64,000 bases of DNA from Martelella mediterranea DSM 17316 (GCF_002043005.1 NZ_CP020330.1:4544001-4608000), one strand, 5' to 3'. Numbered from the stretch's first letter, positions 17,057 through 25,723 are shown. The notes: generated by a model from the letters alone, not told the origin. Numbers and translations: made by a program.

Positions 17057-19581
17057 TCGCCTGCCTCTTCATGCATCATTTCCGCCGCCTCGAGCGCCGC
17101 CGCCAGTTCATCGGCGGCTTCCTGAAGCACGGCATCGCCGGCGCCGCCATTGACGCTTTCGCGGCCGATCTCCAAGAGCACCGGCACGGCCAGCGGCGAG
17201 ACCCGCTCGAGCCGGTAGTGCACCAGATGGCCCTTGATTCGTTCCAGCATTGTGCCAAGCCGGGCGATATCCAGCAAGCCGGCCGCCGCGTCCGCTTGCG
17301 TTGCCTGCAGCAGGATATGGTCGGGTTCGTGGCTGCGCAGCACATCATAGATCAGATCGGCGGAGACCGTCATCTGCCTTCCGGTCTTCTCCTTGCCCGG
17401 AAAGCGCCGCTCGATCAGGCCGGCAATGGTGGCGCAGGCGCGGAAGGTGCGCTTCAGCATGTAGCTCTCGTCCAGCCATGCCTCGAGATCGTCGCCAAGC
17501 ATGTCCTCGTCGAACAATTCCTTCAGGTCGAGCGTGCCATCGACCAGCATCGCGCCGATATCCTTCAGCCCCCAGATCGCCAGCGAATAGTCGGTGGAAA
17601 CGAAGCCGGTGGGCGCGGCACCCATGCGCTCCAGTCGCCGGGTCAGAAGCATGCCAAGCGTCTGGTGCGCAAGCCGCCCCTCGAAGGGATAGGCCACCAT
17701 GTAGAACCGATTTTCGAGCGGAAAGGTCTCCACCAGCAATTCGCCGCGCTTCGGCAGGTGGGAGTGCTGCTGTTGCAGCGACAGCCATTCGCGCACCGGG
17801 CCGGGCAGCGCCTTGCGGCGCTCCGGATCGTCAAGCATGGCACGCACGCCATCGGCGAGATAGGTCGACAGCGGAAACTTGCCGCCGGCATAGGCCGGTA
17901 TCTTGGGGTCGGTATCGAAAGCGACCGAGGCCAGGCATTCATTCTCGCGAATGCCCTCGAAACGCAGCACCTTGCCGGAAAACAGGAAGGTGTCGCCGGG
18001 CCGCAGCATCTCGATGAAATATTCCTCGACCTCGCCCAGCGTCGGCCCGCCCCTAAGCGGCCCGCTGCGCTTGCCCGCTCTGACAAGCCTGATCTTCAGC
18101 ATCGGCATCTCGACGATGGTGCCGAGGTTGAGGCGGTACTGGCGGGCGACATCGGGATGGGAGATCCGCCACAGCCCGTCCGCCATCTGGCGGATCTTGG
18201 CATAGCGCTCATAGCTGCGCAGCGCATAGCCGCCGGTCGCGACGAAATCGACCACGCGGGCGAAGGTCTCGCGATCAAGGCCGGTATAGGGCAACGCGGT
18301 GCGCACCTCGTCATAAAGCGCGTCGATCTCGAAGGGCTCGGCGCAGGCCATACCGAGCACGTGCTGGGCGAGCACATCGAGCGCGCCCTCGCCGATCGGC
18401 GGGCTATCCTGCGCGCCGACATAATTGGCGTCGAGGGCGGCCTGGCATTCCATCACCTCGAACCGGTTGGCGGGCACCAGAATGGCGCGGCTCGGCTCGT
18501 CCATGCGGTGGTTGGCGCGGCCGATCCGCTGGGCAAGCCGGCTTGCCCCCTTCGGCGCGCCGATATGCATGACGAGGTCGATATCGCCCCAGTCAATGCC
18601 GAGATCGAGGGTGGAGGTGGCGACGACCGCGCGCAATTTGCCGGCCGCCATCGCCGCCTCCACCTTGCGGCGCTGGCCGACATCGAGCGAGCCGTGATGC
18701 AGCGCGATCGGCAGGTTGTCGTCATTGATGCCCCATAATTCCTGAAACACGATCTCGGCCTGCGAGCGGGTGTTGACGAAGATCAGCGTCATCCGCCGCT
18801 GTTTCAGTTCCTCGTAGATATCGGGCGCGGCATAGCGCGCCGAATGGCCGGACCAGGGAATGCGCGCGGACGCCTTCAGGATGGTGATTTCAGGCCGTGC
18901 GCCGCCCTTGACCGTGATCAGCCCGGCATGGGGCGGGTCGCCCACCCCGGTCTGCGCCACCAGCCAGCGCTGCAATTCCATCGGATCGGAGACGGTGGCG
19001 GAAAGGCCGATGGCGGTGAGCTCCGGCCGCAGCCGCCTGAGCCGCGCAAGCCCGAGCGACAGAAGATGGCCGCGCTTGGAGGTGACCAGCGAATGCAGCT
19101 CGTCGAAGATCACATAGCGGAGATCCTCGAAGAAGCGGTCGGCATCCTTGCCGGCAAGCAGCAGGGCAAGCTGCTCCGGGGTCGTCAGCAGGATATCCGG
19201 AGGCTTCAGGCGCTGGCGCTGGCGCTTGGCCTGGGGCGTATCGCCGGTGCGAGTTTCCATGGTGATGGGAAGACCGGTCTCGACGACCGGGCGCTCCAGA
19301 TTGCGGGCGATATCGACGGCGAGCGCCTTCAGCGGCGAGATGTAAAGCGTGTGGACCCCGCGCGGCCTGACACCGGGCTTTTGCGGCCCGCGCCGGTCGA
19401 GATCGGAAAGGGACGGCAGGAAACCCGCAAGCGTCTTGCCCGCGCCGGTCGGCGCGATCAGCAGCATGTCCTCGCCCGCGCCCGCGCGCGCCAGCAGTTC
19501 AAGCTGGTGCGGGCGCGGCTGCCAGCCATTCTCGGCAAACCAGCGGCGAAAGCGCTCCGGCAATGTTTCCGTTTCGTTCAT
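17053..19581 (-). CDS. Ligase-associated DNA damage response DEXH-box helicase
   Basis: Large superfamily-2 helicase of the Lhr-related type found in bacterial ligase-associated repair clusters. N-terminal motifs: Q-like PRPHQLELL, Walker A IAPTGAGKTLAGFLP (about residue 40), DEXH box VIFDELHSLV (about 155) and LSATVSD (about 190). The second RecA domain has VATSTLDLGIDWGDID and the arginine-finger motif QRIGRANHR. A C-terminal winged-helix and DUF-type region completes 842 residues. I start at ATG 19581 (MNETETLPERFRRWFAENGW); the frame is open further upstream but loses homology. The stop overlaps pdeM. Confidence 0.9.
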   Translation of the reverse strand: MNETETLPERFRRWFAENGWQPRPHQLELLARAGAGEDMLLIAPTGAGKTLAGFLPSLSDLDRRGPQKPGVRPRGVHTLYISPLKALAVDIARNLERPVVETGLPITMETRTGDTPQAKRQRQRLKPPDILLTTPEQLALLLAGKDADRFFEDLRYVIFDELHSLVTSKRGHLLSLGLARLRRLRPELTAIGLSATVSDPMELQRWLVAQTGVGDPPHAGLITVKGGARPEITILKASARIPWSGHSARYAAPDIYEELKQRRMTLIFVNTRSQAEIVFQELWGINDDNLPIALHHGSLDVGQRRKVEAAMAAGKLRAVVATSTLDLGIDWGDIDLVMHIGAPKGASRLAQRIGRANHRMDEPSRAILVPANRFEVMECQAALDANYVGAQDSPPIGEGALDVLAQHVLGMACAEPFEIDALYDEVRTALPYTGLDRETFARVVDFVATGGYALRSYERYAKIRQMADGLWRISHPDVARQYRLNLGTIVEMPMLKIRLVRAGKRSGPLRGGPTLGEVEEYFIEMLRPGDTFLFSGKVLRFEGIRENECLASVAFDTDPKIPAYAGGKFPLSTYLADGVRAMLDDPERRKALPGPVREWLSLQQQHSHLPKRGELLVETFPLENRFYMVAYPFEGRLAHQTLGMLLTRRLERMGAAPTGFVSTDYSLAIWGLKDIGAMLVDGTLDLKELFDEDMLGDDLEAWLDESYMLKRTFRACATIAGLIERRFPGKEKTGRQMTVSADLIYDVLRSHEPDHILLQATQADAAAGLLDIARLGTMLERIKGHLVHYRLERVSPLAVPVLLEIGRESVNGGAGDAVLQEAADELAAALEAAEMMHEEAGE

Positions 19582-19633
19582 GAGCGCAAAATGGCAATTA
19601 TCGCGGGCAAACGCCAGCGGATATTTTGTCGTC

Positions 19634-20269
19634 CTACATCGCGATGTAGCGATCGCGCCGGTGATTGATGGCAAGCACCAGATTGATGACCACGGCACCC
19701 GCGACGGAACAGGCGATGATGAAGGGCGTCGCCACGAAGAAGGAGAGCAGCAGCACGCAGCCGTCGAGCATCAGTTGCACATAGCCCGCCTTCCAGCCGA
19801 ACCGGTCCTGCAGATAGAGCGCCAGAATGCCGAACCCGCCGAGGCTTGCCGAATGGCGAAACAGGATCAGCAGCGCCGCCCCCACCAGAACGCCGCCGAA
19901 CAGCGCGCCGACGAGGGGATCGGTCTCGCCGATCGATATGAAATCCGGCACCACCGCCGTGAGAACCGAAGTCAGCGCCACGGCGACAAAGGTCTTGAGG
20001 GTGAATTTCAGCCCCAGCCGCTTCCATGCGAAATAGTAGAACGGCAGATTGACGATGAAGAAAGCGAGGCCGAAATCGAGTGCGGTCGCATAGGTCAGCA
20101 GAAAGGCGAGACCGGCCGTGCCGCCGGTCAACAGCCCACCGGCCTTCAGCACCATCACGCCCAGGCAGGCGAGCATGGACCCCGCGATGATGCCCTGCGC
20201 ATCCTCAAGCGCCGAATGGCTTTCGGAGGTCGAACTGACAATCCCGGCGAGAAAGCGGTTTTCGGACAA
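19634..20269 (-). CDS. YitT family membrane protein
   Basis: A 211-residue membrane protein with five to six spans. The stretch KAGGLLTGGTAGLAFLLTY near residue 43 and NLPFYYFAWKRLGLKF near residue 74 are the conserved YitT features. The family is widespread in bacteria; function is unknown, though some members have been linked to small-molecule export. It ends 52 bases before the helicase start on the same strand. A rho-independent terminator for the preceding gene lies just upstream of its ATG, so it should have its own promoter or depend on read-through. Confidence 0.78.
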   Translation of the reverse strand: MSENRFLAGIVSSTSESHSALEDAQGIIAGSMLACLGVMVLKAGGLLTGGTAGLAFLLTYATALDFGLAFFIVNLPFYYFAWKRLGLKFTLKTFVAVALTSVLTAVVPDFISIGETDPLVGALFGGVLVGAALLILFRHSASLGGFGILALYLQDRFGWKAGYVQLMLDGCVLLLSFFVATPFIIACSVAGAVVINLVLAINHRRDRYIAM

Positions 20270-20289
20270 GGCATCAAGCTCCGGACATG

Positions 20290-20316
20290 AAAAATCGGGA
20301 CCGGACCGGCCCCGAT
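20290..20316 (-). terminator. Rho-independent terminator of the small XRE-like gene
   Basis: Read on the minus strand, a GC-rich stem (ATCGGG / CCCGAT outer arms, CCGG / CCGG inner arms) is followed by five T. It lies 55 bases after the stop of the 20371-20676 gene and just before the YitT start. Confidence 0.8.
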
Positions 20317-20370
20317 AAGTCCATCGCTCAAATCGATGCGCGCGTCAAACCGGAGCGTCCGGCAACTCGA

Positions 20371-20676
20371 TTACACCACGTCGTCCTGGTTGACGCGGCC
20401 GCCCTCGCCTTCCCAGTTCAGGATGCGGCGGGTTTCGCTGCCGGTGAATTTCAGGCGTATGCCGACGCCGCCCTCCTTCTCCTCGGGCAGGAAAATCACG
20501 CCGAGCGCTTCGAGCGTCATCTTCAGTTTCTCGACCGAATTGTCGCCCAGATCGGCTGTGCCGTTCTCGAACGCCTCGATCCGATCCTCCGCGATCCCGC
20601 TTTCGGCCGAAAGCGTCGGGCGGTCGATCCGGGCGAGAATGCGCGCGGCGTGGCAAAGTTCAGGCGTGAAGGTCAT
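20371..20676 (-). CDS. Small helix-turn-helix (XRE-like) protein
   Basis: A 101-residue protein whose N-terminal half reads as a short helix-turn-helix: FTPELCHAARILARIDRP, then LSAESGIAEDRIEAFENG and a third helix VEKLKMTLEALGVIF. That spacing is like XRE/Cro DNA-binding domains. The C-terminal 40 residues (LKFTGSETRRILNWEGEGG) resemble the tail of short rhizobial regulators of this kind. The start ATG has a near-perfect AAAGGAGG ribosome site. A terminator follows the gene, so it is probably monocistronic. The regulatory target is unknown. Confidence 0.65.
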   Translation of the reverse strand: MTFTPELCHAARILARIDRPTLSAESGIAEDRIEAFENGTADLGDNSVEKLKMTLEALGVIFLPEEKEGGVGIRLKFTGSETRRILNWEGEGGRVNQDDVV

Positions 20677-20764
20677 GGTCAGCCTCCTTTCGGTCTGTTG
20701 GACACGTTTGGAGGGTAAACGCGCATGACCGTGCGGGGGTTCCGTCCACCCGCATGCCAGGGCG

Positions 20765-21712
20765 TCAGGAGAGAAGTTTGACCGCCAGAAACAGGATGCC
20801 GGGAACCGGTTCGCCCGCATCCTTGCGCAGGGCCGCCCGTTCATGGCGCTCCAGCGCGAAACCGGCCTCAGACAACAGGCCCTCGACATAGGCGAAGGCG
20901 TGGGCGTAACGCAGCGACGGTAGCAGGGTATAGGCCTCGGCCTCGCCGCCATCCTCGACCGAAAACAGGAACAGGCCGCCGGGCGCGATCAGGGCCGCGA
21001 CATTCGCCATCAGGCTTTCAAGCGCGCCGAGATACATCAGCACATCGGCGGCGACGACAAGATCGGCGCGGTGATGCGCGAGCTCCGGCGAAAACAGCCC
21101 GCTTTCTTCCGGCGCAAGCAGAAGATCGGCCTGGGCGAGGCGCTGATACACCGCCTTCTCCTCCGCCTTGGCCAGCATGTTGGCTGACAGATCGAAGCCT
21201 TCGAGGCGGTCGACCCGCGCGCAGAACGCAGCGCCCGAAAGCCCGGTTCCACAGCCGAGATCAGCGCAAAGCCTGAAGCAGCGCGGCGCGCCCTCGCTCT
21301 TTTCCAGAAGCGCCGCAAGCCTTTCCGGCGCGTTGTAATCGAGCCGCTCGGTCAGCGCCGCATCGAAATGATCGGCATAGGAATCGAACAGCGCCTCGAC
21401 ATAGCGGCCCGGCGGATGGGCGGGCGGCTCGGACGCACCGAGAACGGCGAGCTTCAGGCTGGCGGCGAACAGGTCGTCATCATCCTCGCCCTCGAGCTTT
21501 TCGAGCGTTGCGATCGCCGCCGCGACATCGCCGGCATGCTCGCGATAGGCGGCCAGCAGCGCGAGGCCCGCCGGCCAGTCCGGCGCAAGCGCCATCGCCT
21601 GCTCCATCACCTCGGCGGCAGCGGCATGATCGCCGGCCTCGTCCAGCATGCGGGCATAATCGGCGCGGCGATCGGCAATCAGATCGCCCGAGGAAAGGGA
21701 AAGAAGGCTCAT
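20765..21712 (-). CDS. TPR-domain SAM-dependent methyltransferase
   Basis: A 315-residue protein with two parts. Residues about 1-90 are tetratricopeptide-like helices (YARMLDEAGDHAAAAEVMEQAMALAPDWPAGLALLAAYREHAGD). The rest is a class I methyltransferase with motif I LCADLGCGTGLSG, motif II acidic residue in LEGFDLSANML, and the strand LVVAADVLMYLGAL. Similar TPR-methyltransferase fusions occur in rhizobia; the substrate is not known. I start at ATG 21712 (MSLLSLSSGDL), preceded by a short gap from the divergent small membrane gene. Confidence 0.75.
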   Translation of the reverse strand: MSLLSLSSGDLIADRRADYARMLDEAGDHAAAAEVMEQAMALAPDWPAGLALLAAYREHAGDVAAAIATLEKLEGEDDDDLFAASLKLAVLGASEPPAHPPGRYVEALFDSYADHFDAALTERLDYNAPERLAALLEKSEGAPRCFRLCADLGCGTGLSGAAFCARVDRLEGFDLSANMLAKAEEKAVYQRLAQADLLLAPEESGLFSPELAHHRADLVVAADVLMYLGALESLMANVAALIAPGGLFLFSVEDGGEAEAYTLLPSLRYAHAFAYVEGLLSEAGFALERHERAALRKDAGEPVPGILFLAVKLLS

Positions 21713-21842
21713 GTCTCGAAAACCGGTAGGGAACTGAGCGCCAATGTCGCTTTTCCATTCGAAAAGCAAGCGGAATCGCATCGCCGCTTTTTTCTTGAAT
21801 GCGCCGCAAAGCCTCTTTATCTAGCCGGTAAAGGAGAGCGGC

Positions 21843-22109
21843 ATGAGCAACAACGTCAACAGGTTCCTGGGCGGCACGGTCGTCGGAACGATCGTCCGCC
21901 TGCTGGTGGTCTCGCTGATCGTCGGCTTCATCCTGTCGGCGCTCGGCATTCATCCGCTCGACATCTATTACGGCATCATCGATTTCCTGCGAAACATCTG
22001 GAATCGCGGCTTTGCGGCCCTTGGCGAGGTCGGCCATTATTTCGTGCTGGGCGCGATCATCGTCGTGCCGGTCTTCCTGATCATCCGCATTCTGAGCTAT
22101 CGCCGTTGA
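21843..22109 (+). CDS. Small membrane protein, conserved in Rhizobiales (DUF6460-like)
   Basis: An 88-residue protein with two membrane spans (about 20-38 and 62-84). The pattern MSNNVNRFLGGTVVGTIVRL at the start and VPVFLIIRILSYRR at the end matches a small family common in rhizobia, which I believe is DUF6460; the number is from memory. GGAGAGCGGC precedes the ATG as ribosome site. The stop codon shares bases with the TTG start of the downstream lipoprotein, so both are probably made together. Function unknown. Confidence 0.68.
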   Translation: MSNNVNRFLGGTVVGTIVRLLVVSLIVGFILSALGIHPLDIYYGIIDFLRNIWNRGFAALGEVGHYFVLGAIIVVPVFLIIRILSYRR

Positions 22110-22597
22110 CACAGATCGCCACCACCCGCCGCGTCCTCCTGCTGGGCGCGCTTGCCGCTGGCGTTGCCGCCTGCAGCCCGTTTTTCGGCAGCGACCTTCC
22201 GCGCGGTGATGTCGACAGCGAGGCAATGACGTCCACCTTCCTGCCCTGGGTCAATGATCTGCGCAAAAGCCGGGGGCTTCCAGCGCTTTCCTATTCGCGC
22301 GCCTGCGAGCAGGCGGCGATCGATCAGGCAAGCCGCATGGCACTGGCCGACAAGATGAACCACATCACCGGCGGCGAGAGCGTGCTGGCCCGGTTCAAGC
22401 GCATGGGCCTGCCGCTGCCGGCGGCCGAAAACATCGCCATGCAGCAGCGCACACCGGAGCGCGCCTTCCAGGCCTGGGTCAATTCACCGGGGCATTTGAA
22501 GAACATGTTGGGAAATTATTCCCATATCGGCGTCGCCCGCGCCGTCAGCCCGAATTCCGGCAACCAGCCCTTCTGGGCGATGTGCCTCAGCCAGTAA
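22106..22597 (+). CDS. CAP-domain (SCP/PR-1-like) lipoprotein, TTG start
   Basis: A 163-residue exported protein of the CAP superfamily. From TTG 22106 the N-terminus is a lipoprotein signal: TTRR, a hydrophobic run LLLGALAAGVAA and cysteine in the lipobox GVAAC. The CAP domain follows, with WVNDLRKSRGLPALSYSRAC, ADKMNHI and the conserved block AFQAWVNSPGHLKNMLGNYSHIGVA, including the histidines of the CAP cavity. Bacterial CAP proteins are mostly uncharacterised envelope proteins. TTG overlaps the upstream stop (TTGA). The 3' end overlaps pyrD on the other strand by 11 bases. Confidence 0.78.
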   Translation: MTQIATTRRVLLLGALAAGVAACSPFFGSDLPRGDVDSEAMTSTFLPWVNDLRKSRGLPALSYSRACEQAAIDQASRMALADKMNHITGGESVLARFKRMGLPLPAAENIAMQQRTPERAFQAWVNSPGHLKNMLGNYSHIGVARAVSPNSGNQPFWAMCLSQ

Positions 22598-23678
22598 ACG
22601 GTTTTGCAGCCCATTCCGCAACGCCGCTATCGCGCAACGCGCGCGGCGCACTGACGCCTGCTTCGCGCATGGCGGCGATGATGGCCGTCAGGCTGTCATC
22701 GATCAGTTGCGGCCCCTCATAGGTCATGCCGGAATAGATCTGCACCAGATCGGCGCCGGCGCGGATCTTCTCCACCGCCCGCGCGCCCGAATTGACCCCG
22801 CCGACGCCGATGAGCGCAAGATCGGGGCCGAGGCGCTGGCGCATGCGGGCGAGAAGCGCGGTCGATCGCTCGAACAGCGGTGCGCCGGAAAGCCCGCCGG
22901 CCTCGCCCGCCAGTTTTTCTTCCCTGAGACCCGCGCGCGACAGCGTGGTGTTGGAAACAATGACGCCGTCGAGCGTGCTGTTCAGAACTTCGGCGACGAT
23001 ATCATCGAGGCCTTCCTCGGTCAGGTCCGGCGCGATCTTCAGGAACACCGGCACCTTGCGGGCCGCCTTTTCCCGCGCCTCGGCGACCCTGCCGAGAAGC
23101 CGCGCGAGCTCCGCGCGCGCCTGCAGATCGCGCAGGCCCGGCGTATTGGGCGAGGAAATATTGACGGTGAGGTAGTCGGCGAGCCCGGAAAACCGCGTAA
23201 TGCCGGCAACATAGTCGGCGATCCGATCCTCCGACGTCTTGTTGGCCCCGATATTGACGCCGATGACGCCCGGGCCCGTCGACCCGTTGCGGCGCTCGAG
23301 GCGGGCGGCAAGCGCGTCGTGGCCATCATTGTTGAAGCCCATGCGGTTGATGACCGCCTCGTCCTTCACCAGCCGGAACAGTCGCGGCTTCGGGTTGCCG
23401 GGCTGCGGGCGCGGCGTAACCGTGCCGGCCTCGGCATGGCCGAAGCCGAGCTTCAGCAGTCCGTCCAGCGCCTCGCCGTTCTTGTCGAGCCCGGCGGCAA
23501 CGCCCAGCGGGTTCTTGAAAGAGAGGCCGGCCACCGTGGCCTGAAGGCTCGTGTCGCCCGCGTGGCGGGCGCCGGGCAGCAGGCCGGTGCGGATCGCCTT
23601 CAGCGTCAGGCCGTGGGCAAGCTCGGGATCGAGCGCGAAGGCGGCGCGGCGACCGCCGCAACGGTAGAGGTCGATCAT
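22587..23678 (-). CDS. pyrD: Dihydroorotate dehydrogenase (quinone), class 2
   Basis: Flavoenzyme of pyrimidine biosynthesis that oxidises dihydroorotate to orotate and passes electrons to the quinone pool at the membrane. The 363 residues show the class 2 layout: an amphipathic N-terminal helix (LDPELAHGLTLKAI), substrate loop VINRMGFNNDG, the catalytic serine in NISSPNTPGLRDLQ, IKIAPDLTEEGLDD-type strand and the FMN phosphate site IGVGGVNSGARA. I start at ATG 23678 (MIDLYRCGG). Its start overlaps the DUF952 stop, so both lie in one minus-strand operon. Confidence 0.95.
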   Translation of the reverse strand: MIDLYRCGGRRAAFALDPELAHGLTLKAIRTGLLPGARHAGDTSLQATVAGLSFKNPLGVAAGLDKNGEALDGLLKLGFGHAEAGTVTPRPQPGNPKPRLFRLVKDEAVINRMGFNNDGHDALAARLERRNGSTGPGVIGVNIGANKTSEDRIADYVAGITRFSGLADYLTVNISSPNTPGLRDLQARAELARLLGRVAEAREKAARKVPVFLKIAPDLTEEGLDDIVAEVLNSTLDGVIVSNTTLSRAGLREEKLAGEAGGLSGAPLFERSTALLARMRQRLGPDLALIGVGGVNSGARAVEKIRAGADLVQIYSGMTYEGPQLIDDSLTAIIAAMREAGVSAPRALRDSGVAEWAAKPFTG

Positions 23679-24025
23679 GAAAGCAGTCCCGCAAAATCGT
23701 GCCGGCCGTTTCCGTCCACAGGCAGCGGCTTTTCCCAAAGAACGGCATCGAACGACAGATCGCCGTAAAGATGGGGAAAAAGCGCGCCGCCGCGCGATGG
23801 CTCATAATTCAGAGCGTCGCCCAGCGCCGCGGGGTCGACCGCGATCAGCAGCAGATCCGTCTGGCCCGCGAAATGCCGGGCGGCGGTTTCCTGCACCTGG
23901 CCGGCGGTCGAGAAGTGGATGAAGCCATCCGCGAGATCGACCGCCGCGCCCTTGAAGACGCCGGCGGACCGTGCCGCCTGCCACTCCCCATCGGTGACGA
24001 TCTTGTAAATCGGTTGCTGGTTCAT
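23675..24025 (-). CDS. DUF952 family protein
   Basis: A 116-residue soluble protein of the DUF952 family. The hallmarks are IYKIVTDGEWQAARSAGVFKGAAVDLADGFIHFSTAGQV at the start, LLIAVDPAALGDALNYEPSR in the middle and FPHLYGDLSFDAV near the end, with the conserved histidines in FIHFS and FPHLYG. The family resembles glutathione S-transferase-neighbouring small proteins; activity is unknown. It overlaps pyrD by four bases (ATGA), a common rhizobial arrangement. Confidence 0.8.
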   Translation of the reverse strand: MNQQPIYKIVTDGEWQAARSAGVFKGAAVDLADGFIHFSTAGQVQETAARHFAGQTDLLLIAVDPAALGDALNYEPSRGGALFPHLYGDLSFDAVLWEKPLPVDGNGRHDFAGLLS

Positions 24026-24281
24026 ATCCGTCCTGTCGCTTTGCTGTCCGGCTCCGGGTTTGGCAAAGAGTGACGCAAATGTCCATCGTCACGCGGTTTC
24101 AGCGACCGAAAGCAAGGGGAAATCGCGTATTTCCGGGCATTATGCGCTTTTTTTGGGTTGCTAATACGGCGCGGCGACGAGCATAAATAGCAGGACCACC
24201 ATTGTTGTGCCGTCAAACAGTTGCAGCAGCGCGAGGTCGAATGTTAAGGGTTGTGAAACTGCCTTTGGGAGGAGGCCAGGA

Positions 24282-24929
24282 ATGACCGGACAAACCATTC
24301 TGATCGCGGACGACCACCCGCTGTTCCGCAGCGCGCTGAAACAGGCGATCGGCGGCATGTCGACGCCCTACGCCGTGGTCGAGGCGGGCGATTTCGAAAG
24401 CGCCCAGCAGGCCGCGCGCGACAATCCGGAAGCCGAACTGCTTCTGCTCGACCTCGCCATGCCGGGGGTGAGTGGCCTGTCCGGCCTGATCACGCTGCGC
24501 TCCGAATTCTCCAGTCTTCCGATCGTGGTGATCTCCGGCAGCGACGATGACGACACCATTCGCCGCTCGCTCGCGCTCGGCGCCTCCGGTTTCATCTCGA
24601 AATCGGTCGGGATCGACGAATTGCGCAACGGCATCCGCAAGGTGCTTGCAGGTGAGGTCTACACGCCTGAAAACTACGGCGGCGGCGAGGAAAGCGATCC
24701 CGACATCGCCGACATGCTGCAGCGATTGCAGACGCTGACGCCCCAGCAGTCACGCGTGCTCAGAATGCTGTGCGAGGGGCTGTTGAACAAGCAGATCGCC
24801 TATGAGCTCGGCGTTTCGGAGGCGACCGTGAAGGCGCATGTCTCCGCGATCCTGCTGAAACTCAATGTCGACAGCCGGACCCAGGCCGTCATCCAGCTCG
24901 GCAAGGTCAACATGGCGATGGTTGCGTGA
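24282..24929 (+). CDS. NarL/FixJ-type response regulator (REC + LuxR HTH)
   Basis: A 215-residue two-component regulator. The receiver domain (1 to about 120) has the acidic pair IADDHPLF, the phosphoacceptor aspartate in LLLLDLAMPGVSGL, the switch serine in VVISGS and the lysine in GFISKSVG. The C-terminal LuxR helix-turn-helix is LTPQQSRVLRMLCEGLLNKQIAYELGVSEATVKAHVSAIL. ATG 24282 follows a strong GGGAGGAGG ribosome site. No sensor kinase is adjacent; the hybrid kinase at 31.6 kb carries its own receiver. The 256-base region upstream shows no gene. Confidence 0.88.
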   Translation: MTGQTILIADDHPLFRSALKQAIGGMSTPYAVVEAGDFESAQQAARDNPEAELLLLDLAMPGVSGLSGLITLRSEFSSLPIVVISGSDDDDTIRRSLALGASGFISKSVGIDELRNGIRKVLAGEVYTPENYGGGEESDPDIADMLQRLQTLTPQQSRVLRMLCEGLLNKQIAYELGVSEATVKAHVSAILLKLNVDSRTQAVIQLGKVNMAMVA

Positions 24930-24941
24930 TGACATGTAAAA

Positions 24942-24961
24942 GACAGGATTTTATTCCTGTC
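24942..24961. terminator. Short hairpin after the response regulator gene
   Basis: Perfect seven-pair stem GACAGGA / TCCTGTC around the loop TTTTAT, 13 bases past the stop. No T run follows on the plus strand; on the minus strand the stem is followed by CTTTTA. It may act as a weak terminator. Confidence 0.5.
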
Positions 24962-24975
24962 CGCCTTTACGCTGC

Positions 24976-25008
24976 GATATCCGTTAAGCTATAGGTTAAG
25001 TGGATATC
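24976..25008. promoter_or_regulatory. Dyad upstream of the S24 regulator, candidate operator
   Basis: GATATCC (24976-24982) and its exact complement GGATATC (25002-25008) flank two direct GTTAAG copies (24983-24988 and 24995-25000). The dyad ends 16 bases before the ATG, where an autoregulator would bind to block its own transcription. The role is inferred from position and symmetry. Confidence 0.45.
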
Positions 25009-25024
25009 AACCGACCCGACGGCG

Positions 25025-25699
25025 ATGTTTGAGAAACTCACCCACAGCGAGATCTGGAGCGCGATCGACCGGCTCGCCGCGCGCAACAAGCTCACCCCGT
25101 CGGGCCTCGCGCGCAAGGCCGGGCTCGATCCGACCACCTTCAACAAGTCGAAGCGGCGCGCGCCGGACGGCCGCGAGCGCTGGCCGTCGATGGAATCCTT
25201 CGCCAAGATCCTGGCGGCCACCAACACGTCGATGACGGAGTTCGTCAACGACAGCCCGGCGATTGCCGGCGGCGTTCCGGGACCGATCGGCAGCTTCCCG
25301 CCGCAGCCTTCGACAATACCGCTTCTGGGGCTCGCGCGCGCGGGCGCCGGCGGCTTCTTCGACGATGGCGGATATCCGGTCGGCCAGGGGTGGGACGAGG
25401 TCGACTTTCCCGTTCCCTCCCGCAGCGCCCAGGGGATCTACGCGCTTGAGGTGCAGGGCGACAGCATGATGCCGCTCTACCGCGACGGCGACCTGCTGAT
25501 CGTCGAGGCTAATGCCGAAACCCGCAAGGGCGACCGCGTGGTGGTGCGCACCCGCGAGGGCGAGGTTCTGGCCAAGGTTCTGGTGCGCCGCACCACCCGC
25601 CAGATCGAACTGATGTCGATCAACCCCGCCCATGCCAATATCGTCTTCGACCTTTCAGACATAGAGTGGATTGCCCGCATTCTCTGGGCCAGCCAGTAA
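25025..25699 (+). CDS. XRE/S24-type transcriptional regulator (LexA-fold C-terminal domain)
   Basis: A 224-residue regulator of the phage-repressor kind. Residues 1-70 form a helix-turn-helix domain (LTPSGLARKAGLDPTTFNKSKR). The C-terminal half is a LexA/S24-like peptidase domain with the catalytic serine in VQGDSMMPLYRDGDLLIV and the general-base lysine in GEVLAKVLVRR; a possible Ala-Gly cleavage site lies in LARAGAGGFF. Proteins like this are chromosomal in rhizobia and not necessarily part of a prophage; no phage genes are nearby. Both catalytic residues are kept, so self-cleavage is possible. TerB follows 24 bases downstream. Confidence 0.82.
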   Translation: MFEKLTHSEIWSAIDRLAARNKLTPSGLARKAGLDPTTFNKSKRRAPDGRERWPSMESFAKILAATNTSMTEFVNDSPAIAGGVPGPIGSFPPQPSTIPLLGLARAGAGGFFDDGGYPVGQGWDEVDFPVPSRSAQGIYALEVQGDSMMPLYRDGDLLIVEANAETRKGDRVVVRTREGEVLAKVLVRRTTRQIELMSINPAHANIVFDLSDIEWIARILWASQ

Positions 25700-25723
25700 T
25701 TTTCCCAACCCGAGAGATCGTTC

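Noticed and set aside
17071..18738. Long open frame antisense to the DEXH helicase
   Set aside because: Composition-driven shadow; the helicase motifs on the minus strand are complete.
24984..24999. TTAA...TTAA pair ahead of the S24 regulator as a CtrA site
   Set aside because: The spacer is eight bases rather than seven, and the TTAA copies belong to a GTTAAG direct repeat inside a larger dyad.
25025..25699. Prophage remnant based on the repressor-like S24 protein
   Set aside because: No integrase, attachment repeats, phage structural genes or base-composition change nearby; the flanking genes are ordinary chromosomal ones.
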